From assembly GCA_042408955.1 (NCBI GenBank), contig JBHOQQ010000070.1, forward strand, positions 17,226 to 81,225: a stretch of 64,000 nt of DNA, in the 5' to 3' direction. The notes under the pieces were generated by a model. It was given only the letters and a program-made list of their open reading frames with translations, had not been told where the DNA came from and did not search any database. Origin of the DNA: CALGSZ01 sp042408955 (GTDB lineage: Bacteria > Chloroflexota > Chloroflexia > Thermomicrobiales > UBA6265). The translations under genes were made by a program, and so were the position numbers. Below are positions 1-8,042 of this stretch, one piece after another; the first letter of the stretch is position 1, and every line of letters starts with the position of its first letter.

Positions 1-636
1 GGCATCATGGTCACGGGCAACACCTATCGTCACCCTGCTGTCCTGGCTCACATGGCCGCGACGGTGGACGTGATCTCAAATGGCCGGCTTGATTTCGGAA
101 TCGGAGCCGGCTGGAACGAGTACGAGCACCAAAGCATGGGCATCCCGCTTTACACGCCCGGCGAGCGCATCAGGCGCCTCGGCGAGGCATGCGAGATCGC
201 CCGGCGCTTGTTTACGCAGCATCTCACCGATTTCGATGGCAAGTACTATCAGCTTAAAGAGGCTCGGTGCGAGCCAAAGCCGATTCAAAAGCCGTATCCG
301 CCGTTCGTCGTTGGCGGAAGTGGCGAGCAATTGACGTTGCGTGTGGCCGCGCGCTACGCCGACATTTGGAACTCAACTGCCCAGGACGTGGAGGTCTTTC
401 GGCACAAGGTGCGGGTCCTGCACGAGCACTGCGCCGCTGTGGGACGAGATCCAGCTGAGATCGAGCTTTCAATCCAGACGCGCGTCAACTACGATGACCT
501 ACCGGCGACGGTGGCAACGCTCCAACCGCTCGTCGAGGCCGGCGCCACGCACCTCGTCCTGATGCTGACCTATCCCTACCCCGACGGGATCGTCGCGCGG
601 CTCGCCGACGAGGTGGTAGCCCGCATCGGCTGCTGA
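1..636 (+). CDS. LLM-class (luciferase-like) flavin/F420 oxidoreductase, 5' partial
   Basis: The gene runs in from the left edge; base 1 is in frame and 211 codons remain before TGA. The protein is the C-terminal part of a bacterial luciferase-like TIM barrel: GRLDFGIGAGWN near the start, then the PPFVVGGSGE strand and the ARYADIWN motif common in F420-dependent LLM enzymes. Such enzymes carry out hydride transfer from a reduced deazaflavin or flavin, and the substrate cannot be read from sequence. The N-terminal part with the first cofactor-binding strands is outside the window. The cupin gene begins 57 bases downstream on the same strand, so co-transcription is possible. Confidence 0.85.
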   Translation, partial: GIMVTGNTYRHPAVLAHMAATVDVISNGRLDFGIGAGWNEYEHQSMGIPLYTPGERIRRLGEACEIARRLFTQHLTDFDGKYYQLKEARCEPKPIQKPYPPFVVGGSGEQLTLRVAARYADIWNSTAQDVEVFRHKVRVLHEHCAAVGRDPAEIELSIQTRVNYDDLPATVATLQPLVEAGATHLVLMLTYPYPDGIVARLADEVVARIGC

Positions 637-693
637 GCGGCCAAGCAGTAGTCCAGCTGCCACCACCGGATAAGACTACTCGGAGAGAGTACG

Positions 694-1110
694 ATGCAGA
701 TTACAAGGAATGCGACCCCAACAATGGCCGGGCCAAGCGAGTGGTTCACCGGAACGGTCTACGTCGATCCGATTGCGGTACCTGCCAATGGATCGCGACT
801 CTCCGCGAGCATCGTTCGCTTCGCGCCGGGCGCGCGCACTGCCTGGCACACACATCCCAATGAGCAGACGATCTATGTGGTCGAGGGCATCGGCCGGTGC
901 CAGCGGCGCGGCGGGCCGGTCGAGATCTTCCGCCCCGGTGACCGCGTCTTCTTCGAGCCAGGCGAGGAACACTGGCACGGAGCCGACCCCAACCGCTTTA
1001 TGACGCACATTGCCATGCTCGACGTTGACGATCAGGGCACCAGCGCGACCTGGGGAGAGCACGTTACCGACGCGGAGTACGATCAGCCGGCTGAGTCAGC
1101 ACCTGCATAG
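694..1110 (+). CDS. Cupin domain protein
   Basis: A 138-residue single-domain cupin. Motif 1 is visible as HTHPNEQTIYVVEG (residues about 53-66) and motif 2 as PGDRVFFEPGEEHWHG (about 85-100). They supply His, His, Glu and a second-motif His for one divalent metal. The HTHPNEQT form resembles small cupins found with carboxymuconolactone-decarboxylase-like proteins and mandelonitrile-lyase-like cupins, but the substrate is unknown. A GGAGAGAG ribosome site sits 6 bases before the ATG. It follows the LLM oxidoreductase on the same strand. Confidence 0.85.
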   Translation: MQITRNATPTMAGPSEWFTGTVYVDPIAVPANGSRLSASIVRFAPGARTAWHTHPNEQTIYVVEGIGRCQRRGGPVEIFRPGDRVFFEPGEEHWHGADPNRFMTHIAMLDVDDQGTSATWGEHVTDAEYDQPAESAPA

Positions 1111-1195
1111 CCACGGTGCTGAACTACCAGATGGGTGAGCTCCCACACGCTCCGCCGCTGCAAGACAGCCAGCCAGCGTGACGGAGGTACCTCCC

Positions 1196-1966
1196 ATGCC
1201 AGTGCACGCCCTGTAGATCGGCGATTCAGAGACGGTTGTCTGCCGCTATGCCGTCGACGCGGATGTCTTCGAGCAAGCGTATGTCAATGACAATGGGCGC
1301 TTTCTGCGCGATGCACTCGCCGGACATCCAGAGATTCACATCCGCCACACCGTCCCAACCGCAGTGCCACACGAGTTCCCAATCAACGAGCTCGATCTGA
1401 ACGCCTATGACGTCGTTATCTTCAGCGACGTCGGCTACAACTCGATGATCTTCTACCCCGGCCTGACGCCGCCATACGAATACCCGCTCGGTCCCGATCG
1501 CTGTCAGATGGTTGCCGATTTTGTTGCCAGGGGCGGTGGATTCATCATGGTCGGGGGCTATCTCTCCTTCGCCGGCTTCAACGGGATCGCCCGCTACCAC
1601 GGTACCGTCATCGAAGAGATCCTGCCAGTCGGCATCGCTCCTCATGACGACCGCGTCGAGGTCGTCGCTGGATTTCGCTTCGAGATCGTCGATCCCAAGC
1701 ACCCCATAGTCGCCGGACTCGACTGGTCGGGAGCGCGCTTCACCCTCTGCGGCTACAACCGCGTGCGCCTCAAGCCCGGTGCGCACCTCGCCGCCCGCCA
1801 CGGCGACGATCCGATCATCGCCACAGGCTCTCATGGCAACGGCCGCACCGCCATCTTTGCCTCGGATGTCGCGCCACACTGGGCGGGCGACTTCGTGCGC
1901 TGGGAAGGCTACCCCCGCTTCTGGGCGCAGATGCTAACCTGGCTGGCCGGAAGCACATCTCGCTAA
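1196..1966 (+). pseudogene. GATase1-like (putative glutamine amidotransferase) gene with in-frame TAG at codon 7
   Basis: An ATG at 1196 lies downstream of an ACGGAGGTAC ribosome site. The frame reads MPVHAL, then TAG (1214-1216), then IGDSETVV and continues open for 249 codons to 1966. The family (PF07090-type, related to ThuA) normally begins with a conserved LYIGDS, so the TAG stands where the Tyr codon (TAC/TAT) is expected. The rest is well preserved: YDVVIFSDVG, ARGGGFIMVGGY, and TAIFASDVAPHW near the C-terminus. Re-initiation is possible only at GTG 1364, which would lose 56 codons and the first strand. It is either a recent one-base pseudogene or a sequencing error. The following amidohydrolase starts 99 bases later. 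Confidence 0.75.
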
Positions 1967-2065
1967 GAAATCCGCATACCTGTTTGGGTCTCCCCGCCAC
2001 CGCTCGGCGATAATGCACGGTGATACGGCCCGGAACGCTTCGCTTGCGAAAGGATAGTACCTGGC

Positions 2066-3673
2066 ATGACGGCTCCAACCCTCGCAATTCTCGGCGCTCG
2101 CCTCCGCACGCTTGATCCTCATCGCCCGTTTGCCTCGGCGGTGGCTATGCGCGACGGCTTCATCGTCGAGGTGGGAGACGACGCCACCGTGCGCGCCACC
2201 TGCGACGCCACTACTGAGATCATTGATGGCCAGGGGCTGGCCATCGTCCCCGGCCTGACCGACAGCCACTTCCATCCGTTCTGGGGTGCCGAGGCCACCC
2301 GCGGCGCCGACTTGACGCGCGTTAGAACACCCAATGAGCTACGCGCGGCGCTAGCCGCCGAGCGGGAGAAGGTCGGGCCAGATGCCTGGATCATCGGCTG
2401 GGGCCTCGTCTTCGAAGTCTTTGAGGAAACCGGTATCCGCGGCGATGTCTTCGACACCGCCATCGGTGGCCAGCCCGCTTTCCTGGCCTTCTTCGATGGG
2501 CACACTGCTGTCGTGAACCAGGCGGCTCTGCGGCTCGGAGGTGTCACTGGCCGCGAAACGTTTCAAGACAACTCGGAGGTCGTCTGTGATGCTGACGGCA
2601 CGCCGACCGGCGAGTTGCGGGAAGCCGGGGCGATGGACCTAGTTCGGCGGGCAATACCGGAGCCAACCGCTGCTGAGCGGTACCGCTGGTACGTCGAGGC
2701 GATGAAACAATGGAACGCCGTGGGCCTGACAGGCGTCCACGCGATGGACGGCAGCCCGGCCACCTTCGATCTCCTACGCGAGTTAGAAGGCAACGGTGAT
2801 CTGACTGTCCGCATGGTCGTACCGCTCTGGCAAAAGCCGGAAATGACCCTTGACGACATGCGGGCACAGCTTCCGTTGCGGGATGAGCGGGGCCGGCTCT
2901 GGCGTGGCGGCGTGGCGAAGTTCTTCATTGATGGCGTGACCGAGACCGGCACGGCGTGGCTCTATGAGCCGGACACCCTCGGCGAAGGAACCAAACCATT
3001 TTGGCCAGACCCGGACTATTACGCCCAGGCAGTCAAGCTCTTTGCCGAAGCAGGATTTCAGTGCGCTACGCATGCCGTCGGAGATCGCGCGGTTCGCTGC
3101 GCGCTCGATGCCTATCGCGCGGCGGGGGCGGCTCCCGGCGTTCGACACCGCATCGAGCACATCGAGCAACTCGTGGACGAGGACCTCCCGCGCTTTGCCG
3201 CGCAGGGCGTTGTTGCCTCGATGCAGCCGCTGCACATGGCCGCGTACCGGCCGGATGGCAGCGACGCGGCCCAAAGCCGGCTCGGACAGGAGCGGCGCGC
3301 GCGAGCCTTCCGGTGCCAGGACTTGCGCCGCTCTGGCGCAATCCTAGCGCTCGGGTCCGACTGGATGGTGGCGCCATTCGATCCGCGGATCGGGATGGCC
3401 TGGGCACGGCTGCGGCGGCCCGGTGGCGAGCCGGACTTCGTGCCGGTGCTACCCGAGCAAGCGCTGACACCGCTGCAGGCGCTCGAAGGCTACACAAGCG
3501 AGGCGGCGCGAGCAATTTCCGAGGAGCACCTCTCCGGCCGGATCGCTCCCGGCTACCACGCCGACCTGACCGCCTTTGCCGAGGACCCGGTCGAGTGTGA
3601 TGCGGACGCCCTGGTTCGGCTGCCAGTCTGTCTGACGGTAGTGGATGGGCGCGTCGTGCACCGGCTGCCGTAG
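2066..3673 (+). CDS. YtcJ-like metal-dependent amidohydrolase
   Basis: A 535-residue amidohydrolase of the YtcJ/LAF3 type, which hydrolyses amide bonds in a TIM barrel with a metal centre. Visible are the HxH motif in DSHFHPFWG (about residue 67), FFIDGVTE (about 292), THAVGDRAV (about 338), HRIEHIEQL (about 362) and LGSDWMVAP (about 430) carrying the catalytic Asp. The C-terminal strand SGRIAPGYHADLTAF is the usual composite-domain closure. The length fits the family. An AAGGATAG element lies upstream of the ATG at a rather long spacing. A G-rich repeat block starts almost at the stop codon. Confidence 0.88.
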   Translation: MTAPTLAILGARLRTLDPHRPFASAVAMRDGFIVEVGDDATVRATCDATTEIIDGQGLAIVPGLTDSHFHPFWGAEATRGADLTRVRTPNELRAALAAEREKVGPDAWIIGWGLVFEVFEETGIRGDVFDTAIGGQPAFLAFFDGHTAVVNQAALRLGGVTGRETFQDNSEVVCDADGTPTGELREAGAMDLVRRAIPEPTAAERYRWYVEAMKQWNAVGLTGVHAMDGSPATFDLLRELEGNGDLTVRMVVPLWQKPEMTLDDMRAQLPLRDERGRLWRGGVAKFFIDGVTETGTAWLYEPDTLGEGTKPFWPDPDYYAQAVKLFAEAGFQCATHAVGDRAVRCALDAYRAAGAAPGVRHRIEHIEQLVDEDLPRFAAQGVVASMQPLHMAAYRPDGSDAAQSRLGQERRARAFRCQDLRRSGAILALGSDWMVAPFDPRIGMAWARLRRPGGEPDFVPVLPEQALTPLQALEGYTSEAARAISEEHLSGRIAPGYHADLTAFAEDPVECDADALVRLPVCLTVVDGRVVHRLP

Positions 3674-3689
3674 AAGGGATCAGGAGTCA

Positions 3690-3753
3690 GGGGTTGGGGG
3701 TCGGTGTGGGGGCTAGGGGTTAGGGGCTGGGGGCTGGGGGCTGGGGGCTAGGG
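3690..3753 (+). repeat. G-tract array, potential G-quadruplex
   Basis: Runs of four to five G are separated by short CT, CTA, TTA or TT spacers over about 64 bases, starting 17 bases after the amidohydrolase stop. The pattern (GGGGCTAGGGGTTAGGGG) looks telomere-like and has enough G tracts for several stacked quadruplexes on the plus strand. The same kind of array occurs in reverse orientation at 13657-13720. It is not coding. Confidence 0.8.
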
Positions 3754-3757
3754 AAGG

Positions 3758-3966
3758 TTCGAGCTTCGAGCTTCGAGCTTTGAGCTATCAGCCGTCAGCT
3801 ATCAGGTGTCAGCAGGTGGAGGGGCGTGATGCATTGTGCCCCTCCATAACAGGATGGGAGAGATCTGTGGCCCCCGAACGCTAGTGTTGGGGGCAAACGA
3901 CCGTGTCTGCCCTCGCCATCAGCCGTCAGGCTGCGTAGGGGCGCGATTCATTGCGCTCCGCCATGA
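3758..3966 (+). repeat. Composite intergenic repeat: TTCGAGC units, TCAGC units and three hairpins
   Basis: After the G array come three TTCGAGC units (3758-3780), AGCTATCAGCCGTCAGC-type units (3784-3813), and three hairpins. The hairpins are GGAGGGGC/GCCCCTCC (3818-3845), GCCCCC/GGGGGC (3870-3894), and GGGGCGC/GCGCTCC (3938-3959, one G-T pair). The first and third hairpins share the loop pattern GATxCATT and look like diverged copies of one unit. The same modules in the same order occur on the minus strand at 13528-13720. The block fills the space between the amidohydrolase and the LacI promoter, and no gene was found in it. Confidence 0.7.
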
Positions 3967-4058
3967 TCGGCATGGGAGGCGCCGGTGGCCTCCCGAGCCG
4001 TCATGTATCTGCCGATAGCCGCACGGAACTTCCTAGCGGTGTCCGCAGGGGCGAACTC

Positions 4059-4087
4059 TGGACACGGCGGCGCGGGTGCGCTATGAT
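4059..4087 (+). promoter_or_regulatory. Sigma-70-type promoter of the LacI-family gene
   Basis: TGGACA (4059-4064), exactly 17 bases, then TATGAT (4082-4087). Each hexamer differs from consensus at one base. The expected start of transcription near 4094 lies just before the palindromic operator. Confidence 0.6.
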
Positions 4088-4099
4088 GCCAAAAACGCT

Positions 4100-4117
4100 T
4101 CCGGAAACGTTTCCGGA
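4100..4117 (+). promoter_or_regulatory. LacI-type operator, perfect 18-bp palindrome
   Basis: TCCGGAAACGTTTCCGGA is a perfect palindrome with a central CpG, the classic form of LacI/GalR operators (GGAAACGTTTCC). It lies at about +7 to +24 of the predicted transcript and 24 bases before the regulator's start codon, so autorepression by blocking RNA polymerase is likely. Confidence 0.8.
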
Positions 4118-4140
4118 GTGACCGAGCAAGGATGCAACGC

Positions 4141-5142
4141 ATGCCGACGATCCGTGATGTCGCCCGTGAGGCTGGGGTCTCCGTTACCGCGGCCTCCCGC
4201 GCCCTCAATGGCCGGGGCGAGCTCAGTTCCGAAAAGCGCGCCCGCGTGTTGGAAGCCGCCGCCCGCCTCAACTTCGTCCCCAGCGCAGTGGCCCGCGCCC
4301 TCGTCTCCGGCAAAACGAAGACGCTTGGTATGGTCATCACCGACAACGCCAGCCCCGTCTACGCCGACATCGTCAAGGGCGTGGAAGCCTCGGCCAAGCG
4401 CGCCGGCTTCGGCCTCCTCCTCTGCAATTCCGCCGACTCCCAGGACCAGGCGCTCGCGTGCCTGGCATTATTCCAGGCCAAGCAGGTCGATGGGGTGCTG
4501 CTGACACCCGTTCAGTCCGATCGCCGCGACATTGAATTCCTCCAGCAGGCTGGCATTCCCCACATCCTGCTGCTGCGCCACTTCGGCGATCCGGATACCG
4601 ATGCTGTCATCACCGACAACGTCGCGGGCGGCAAGCTGGCCACCAGCCACTTGATCGAGCTCGGCCACACGCGCATCGCCCACATTGCCGGACCGGCGCA
4701 CACCTCCAGCGCCCAGGGCCGGCTGGCTGGCTATCTCGCCGCGTTGCGCGCGCACGGCCTGGCGAGCGATCCGGCGCTGATCCGCCACGCGCCATATACC
4801 GTTGAAGGCGGCTACCAGGCGGCGCTGCCGCTCCTGTCTGACTCGGACCGGCCGACCGCGCTCTTCGCCGCCAACGATCTGATCGCGATCGGCGTGATGA
4901 AGGCCGCTCGTGAGCTCGGCCTGCGCATTCCGGATGATCTGGCGCTCGTAGGAGGGGACAACATCGAGTTGGCCGAGTATCTCGCCGTTCCACTGACCAC
5001 CTTCCACCAGCCTGGCCGGGAGATCGGCGCCCGTGGCGCGGAGCTCCTCCTCGCCCGGCTGCACGGCGATCGGGAAGGCGCCGTGCAGGTCGTCCTTCCC
5101 ACCGAGCTGATCGTCCGGGCATCGTCGGGAGGGCTATCATGA
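4141..5142 (+). CDS. LacI/GalR-family transcriptional regulator
   Basis: A 333-residue LacI-type repressor. The N-terminus PTIRDVAREAGVSVTAASRA is the helix-turn-helix, followed by the hinge helix (NFVPSAVARALVSGKTKTLG) and a periplasmic-binding-like effector domain (TLGMVITDN, then HLIELGHTRIAHIAGP, then PTALFAANDLIAIGVMKA). I start it at ATG 4141, where AAGGA has 8-base spacing, rather than at ATG 4132, where the ribosome site would touch the start. The last bases overlap the next ATG (ATGA), so it was built to be co-transcribed with the hydantoinase B gene, now broken. The ligand is probably a sugar or small metabolite, not identifiable here. Confidence 0.9.
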   Translation: MPTIRDVAREAGVSVTAASRALNGRGELSSEKRARVLEAAARLNFVPSAVARALVSGKTKTLGMVITDNASPVYADIVKGVEASAKRAGFGLLLCNSADSQDQALACLALFQAKQVDGVLLTPVQSDRRDIEFLQQAGIPHILLLRHFGDPDTDAVITDNVAGGKLATSHLIELGHTRIAHIAGPAHTSSAQGRLAGYLAALRAHGLASDPALIRHAPYTVEGGYQAALPLLSDSDRPTALFAANDLIAIGVMKAARELGLRIPDDLALVGGDNIELAEYLAVPLTTFHQPGREIGARGAELLLARLHGDREGAVQVVLPTELIVRASSGGLS

Positions 5143-6461
5143 CGGCCATCGATCCGATCACGTTTGAGGTCCTGCGCAACGCCTTCGTCGAAGTGACCGA
5201 GGAGATGTCAGTCGCGCTGCGGCGGAGCGCCTATTCGACGAACATCAAAACCCGCGCCGATTTCTCCTGCCCCCTCTTCGACCACGACCTGCAAACCGTT
5301 GCCCAGGCATTCACCCAGGCGAATCACCTCGGTTCGCTAGCAGAGATGGTGCCGCGCGTCGTCCGTGAATTCGGTCCGGAGCGGCTTGGTCCGGGCGATA
5401 GCCTGATCTGCAACGATCCGTATCGGGGCGGTGCTCACCTCAACGACGTGCTGCTCATCATGCCGGTGTTCCACGATGGGCAGATCCTGGCGTATGTCGC
5501 CAACTTCGCCAACCATGTGGATGTCGTCGGCTGATCACCAACGATTATTGGCGTTTTCATTTATACTTATCAGTATATCTTGATACAATCGCCGTTTCAT
5601 CTTCTCCAAGGCGGAACGCTTGTCGAGGATGTCTTCCGGCTAGTCCTGGCGCAGGTGCGCGCCAAGCGCGAGACGGCGGGCGATTTTCGCGCCCAGATTG
5701 CGGCGAACTTGACCGGCGCGCGTCGCTTGCAGGCGATCGTTCAGCAGCATGGGGCGGAGACAGTCCGCGCGTGCATGCAAGAGCTGCTGGCGTACACCGA
5801 GCGGCGGACCCGCACCGAGCTCCAGCGGCTGCCGCGCGGCACCTATCGCGCTGACGGCGTCATTGATAGCGATGGATTCACTGACAAGCCGGTGCGGCTT
5901 GCCGGGGCGATTACGATTGATGACTACGGCGTCTGCTTCGACCTAAGCGGCTGCGATCAGCAGCGGTCAGCGCCCGTCAATGCCACCTCCTCGCAGACCT
6001 TCTCGGCCTGCGCCTACGTGCTGAAATGCCTGATCGACCCGGACATCCCCGTCAACGCCGGGTTCGACCGCCACGTGCGCATGATCGCGCCGGAGGGGAC
6101 GGTGGTGCATGCTCGGCATCCGGTGCCAGTGGTGGGCGGGTGGGAGGTCAATTCGCGCCTGACCGATGTGCTACTGGCCGCGCTGGCCCCGGCGTTGCCT
6201 GACCTGATTCCCGCCGGCACCAAGGGGATGATTTGTCACGCCGGGTTTGGCGGCGCCGAGCCGCGCCGGGGCGAGTATTACTGCTTCCTGGAAACGCTGT
6301 TTGGCGGCTACGGGGTGCGCGGTGGCAGCGACGGCCCGGACGCAGTGCAGGCGCACGTCCAAAACACGGAAAACGCCCCAGTAGAGGAAACCGAAGGCAA
6401 CTATCACGTACGCATCATTCGCTACGAGCTGGTCAACGACTCCGAGGGGGCCGGAACCTAG
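5139..6461 (+). pseudogene. Hydantoinase B/oxoprolinase-family gene, internal TGA and lost C-terminus
   Basis: Starts with ATGA overlap on the LacI gene and reads DPITFEVLRNAFVEVTEEM, typical of N-methylhydantoinase/acetone carboxylase HyuB subunits (ATP-dependent ring opening). After NHVDVVG an in-frame TGA (5532-5534) stops it. The same frame then continues through 30 codons of strikingly AT-rich sequence and returns to a clear family match at LVEDVFRLVLAQVRAKRE. The distance between the conserved blocks is about normal, so the patch looks substituted in place. The frame ends at 6461 in SEGAGT; the usual last 100 or more residues are missing and the remains of another gene follow at once. 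No hydantoinase A is nearby. Confidence 0.8.
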
Positions 6462-7934
6462 CCGCCATCTGGCCGGACGTCGGCCCCATCCGCAACTATT
6501 TCCACCACATCCGCGAAGGTGGGGCGATGTGCCTGCACATGTTCGGCGCGCAATTCCTCCACGCCTTCGACGCCCAGGAATTGCAAGACGATCCGGTGGC
6601 CAAGCTCGCCTTCGAACGGGAGATGGCCCGCCTGCGCGATTGGGTCTGGCAGACGCCATTCAAGCGAGGCGCCCCTTGCCAAGGTACCGGGGTTGGAGGA
6701 GACGCTCTTCAACTACTACACGCGCGGCGAGTACGACGACTGGTGGGGCGCGCCGTTCAACGACTTCGAGCGCTATTTCGACCGCCACCGCGACTGTCCT
6801 GGCACGTTCAGCAGCGGCTGGTATGACCCGTACGCCGTCGCCACCACCCGCCACTACGCGGCGATGGCGGCCAAGAATTCGACCCCGCAGCGGCTGCTGG
6901 TCGGCCCGTAGACGCACGAGGCCATGCGCCAGGACGTTTCCTATGCTGGCGATGTTGACTTCGGCCCGGACTCGGTACTCGGGAACGCTGGGTACAACGC
7001 CTTGCGCTTGCGCTGGTTCGACCGCTGGCTGCTCGATATCCCGAACGGCGTCGAGGATGACCCGCCGGTTCGCATCTTCGTCATGGGTGGGGGCAGCGGC
7101 CGCAAGACGATCAAGGGGAAGCTGGATCATGGCGGCTTCTGGCGGATCGAGCGGGAATGGCCACTCGCGCGCACCCGCCACGTGACATACTATCTGCGCC
7201 AGGGCAACCGCCTCTTACCAGAGCCGCCACAGGAGACGGAAGCCTGGTGCTCCTACGTTTATGACCCCGACCACCTGGTACCGACGATCTCCGCGAACGT
7301 GACCGGCTTCTTCGAGCTTGTCCCAATCGCCGAGGGCGTGGAGGAGGCAGCGCGCGCGTTCGTCCCCTGGCGTGCGCGGATGCGCAGCATCGTGTTGCCG
7401 GGCGGCTCGCACCAGCGGGAAGCACCGGGCATCGTCGGCGCCCGCCCGCCCTATCCCCTGCTGGCGCACCGGCCGAATGTGCTGGTGTTCCAAACCGAGT
7501 CGCTAACCGAGCCGGTCGAGGTCACCGGGCCGATGGAGGTCGTGCTCTGGGTCGCCTCCTCCGCGCCAGACACCGATTTCACCGCCAAGTTCATCGATGT
7601 CTACCCTCCAAATGAGGATTATCCGGAGGGATATCATCTCAACCTGGCTGACTCCATCATCCGCTGCCGGTACCGGAACGGCTGGGACCACGCCGAATTC
7701 ATGGAGCCAGGGCAGGTGTACCGCGTTCAGATCGCGCTGCCGCCGATCAGCAACCGGTTCATGCCGGGGCACCGCATCCGCTTGGATATCTCCAGCAGCA
7801 ACTTCCCTCGGTTCGATCTCAACCCGAACACCGGTGAGCCGATGGGCCGGCACATGTCTACCCAAAAGGCACGCAACACCGTCTTTTTCGATCAATCGCG
7901 CCCGTCGTACATCATCCTGCCCATCATTGATTGA
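6462..7934 (+). pseudogene. CocE/NonD-family hydrolase remnant (N-terminal deletion, frameshift, TAG)
   Basis: Coding similarity begins abruptly at NLAAIWPDVGPIRNYF, well inside a CocE/NonD (X-Pro dipeptidyl-peptidase-like) alpha/beta hydrolase. The part with the nucleophile Ser is missing. A frameshift occurs between about 6655 and 6675 (TPFKRGAP continues one frame over as APLAKVPGLEE). In the second frame LLVGP is followed by TAG (6909-6911) and then THEAM; homologues have GPWTH, so TGG became TAG. From 6924 the frame stays open to 7934 through the C-terminal jelly-roll domain (YHLNLADSI, PGHRIRLDISSSNFPRFDLN). Not functional as read. Confidence 0.8.
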
Positions 7935-8042
7935 CACGGAGGCAACATCTGAAGGGTTCACTCAATTGGGACGAGGCCGCGAAGCATGCTAGATTGCGTG
8001 CAGGACGGAGTAGACCGCGCCTAGCGGTCACAGGGAGCACGC

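Noticed and set aside
3758..3786. Short TTCGAGC tandem units as a CRISPR-like array
   Set aside because: Units are 7 bases with no spacers; simple repeat inside an intergenic block.
7931..7936. TTGACA as promoter of the 8043 gene
   Set aside because: No -10 at 16-18 bases; TTGGGA-18-TAGATT (7966-7995) is a slightly better but still weak candidate.
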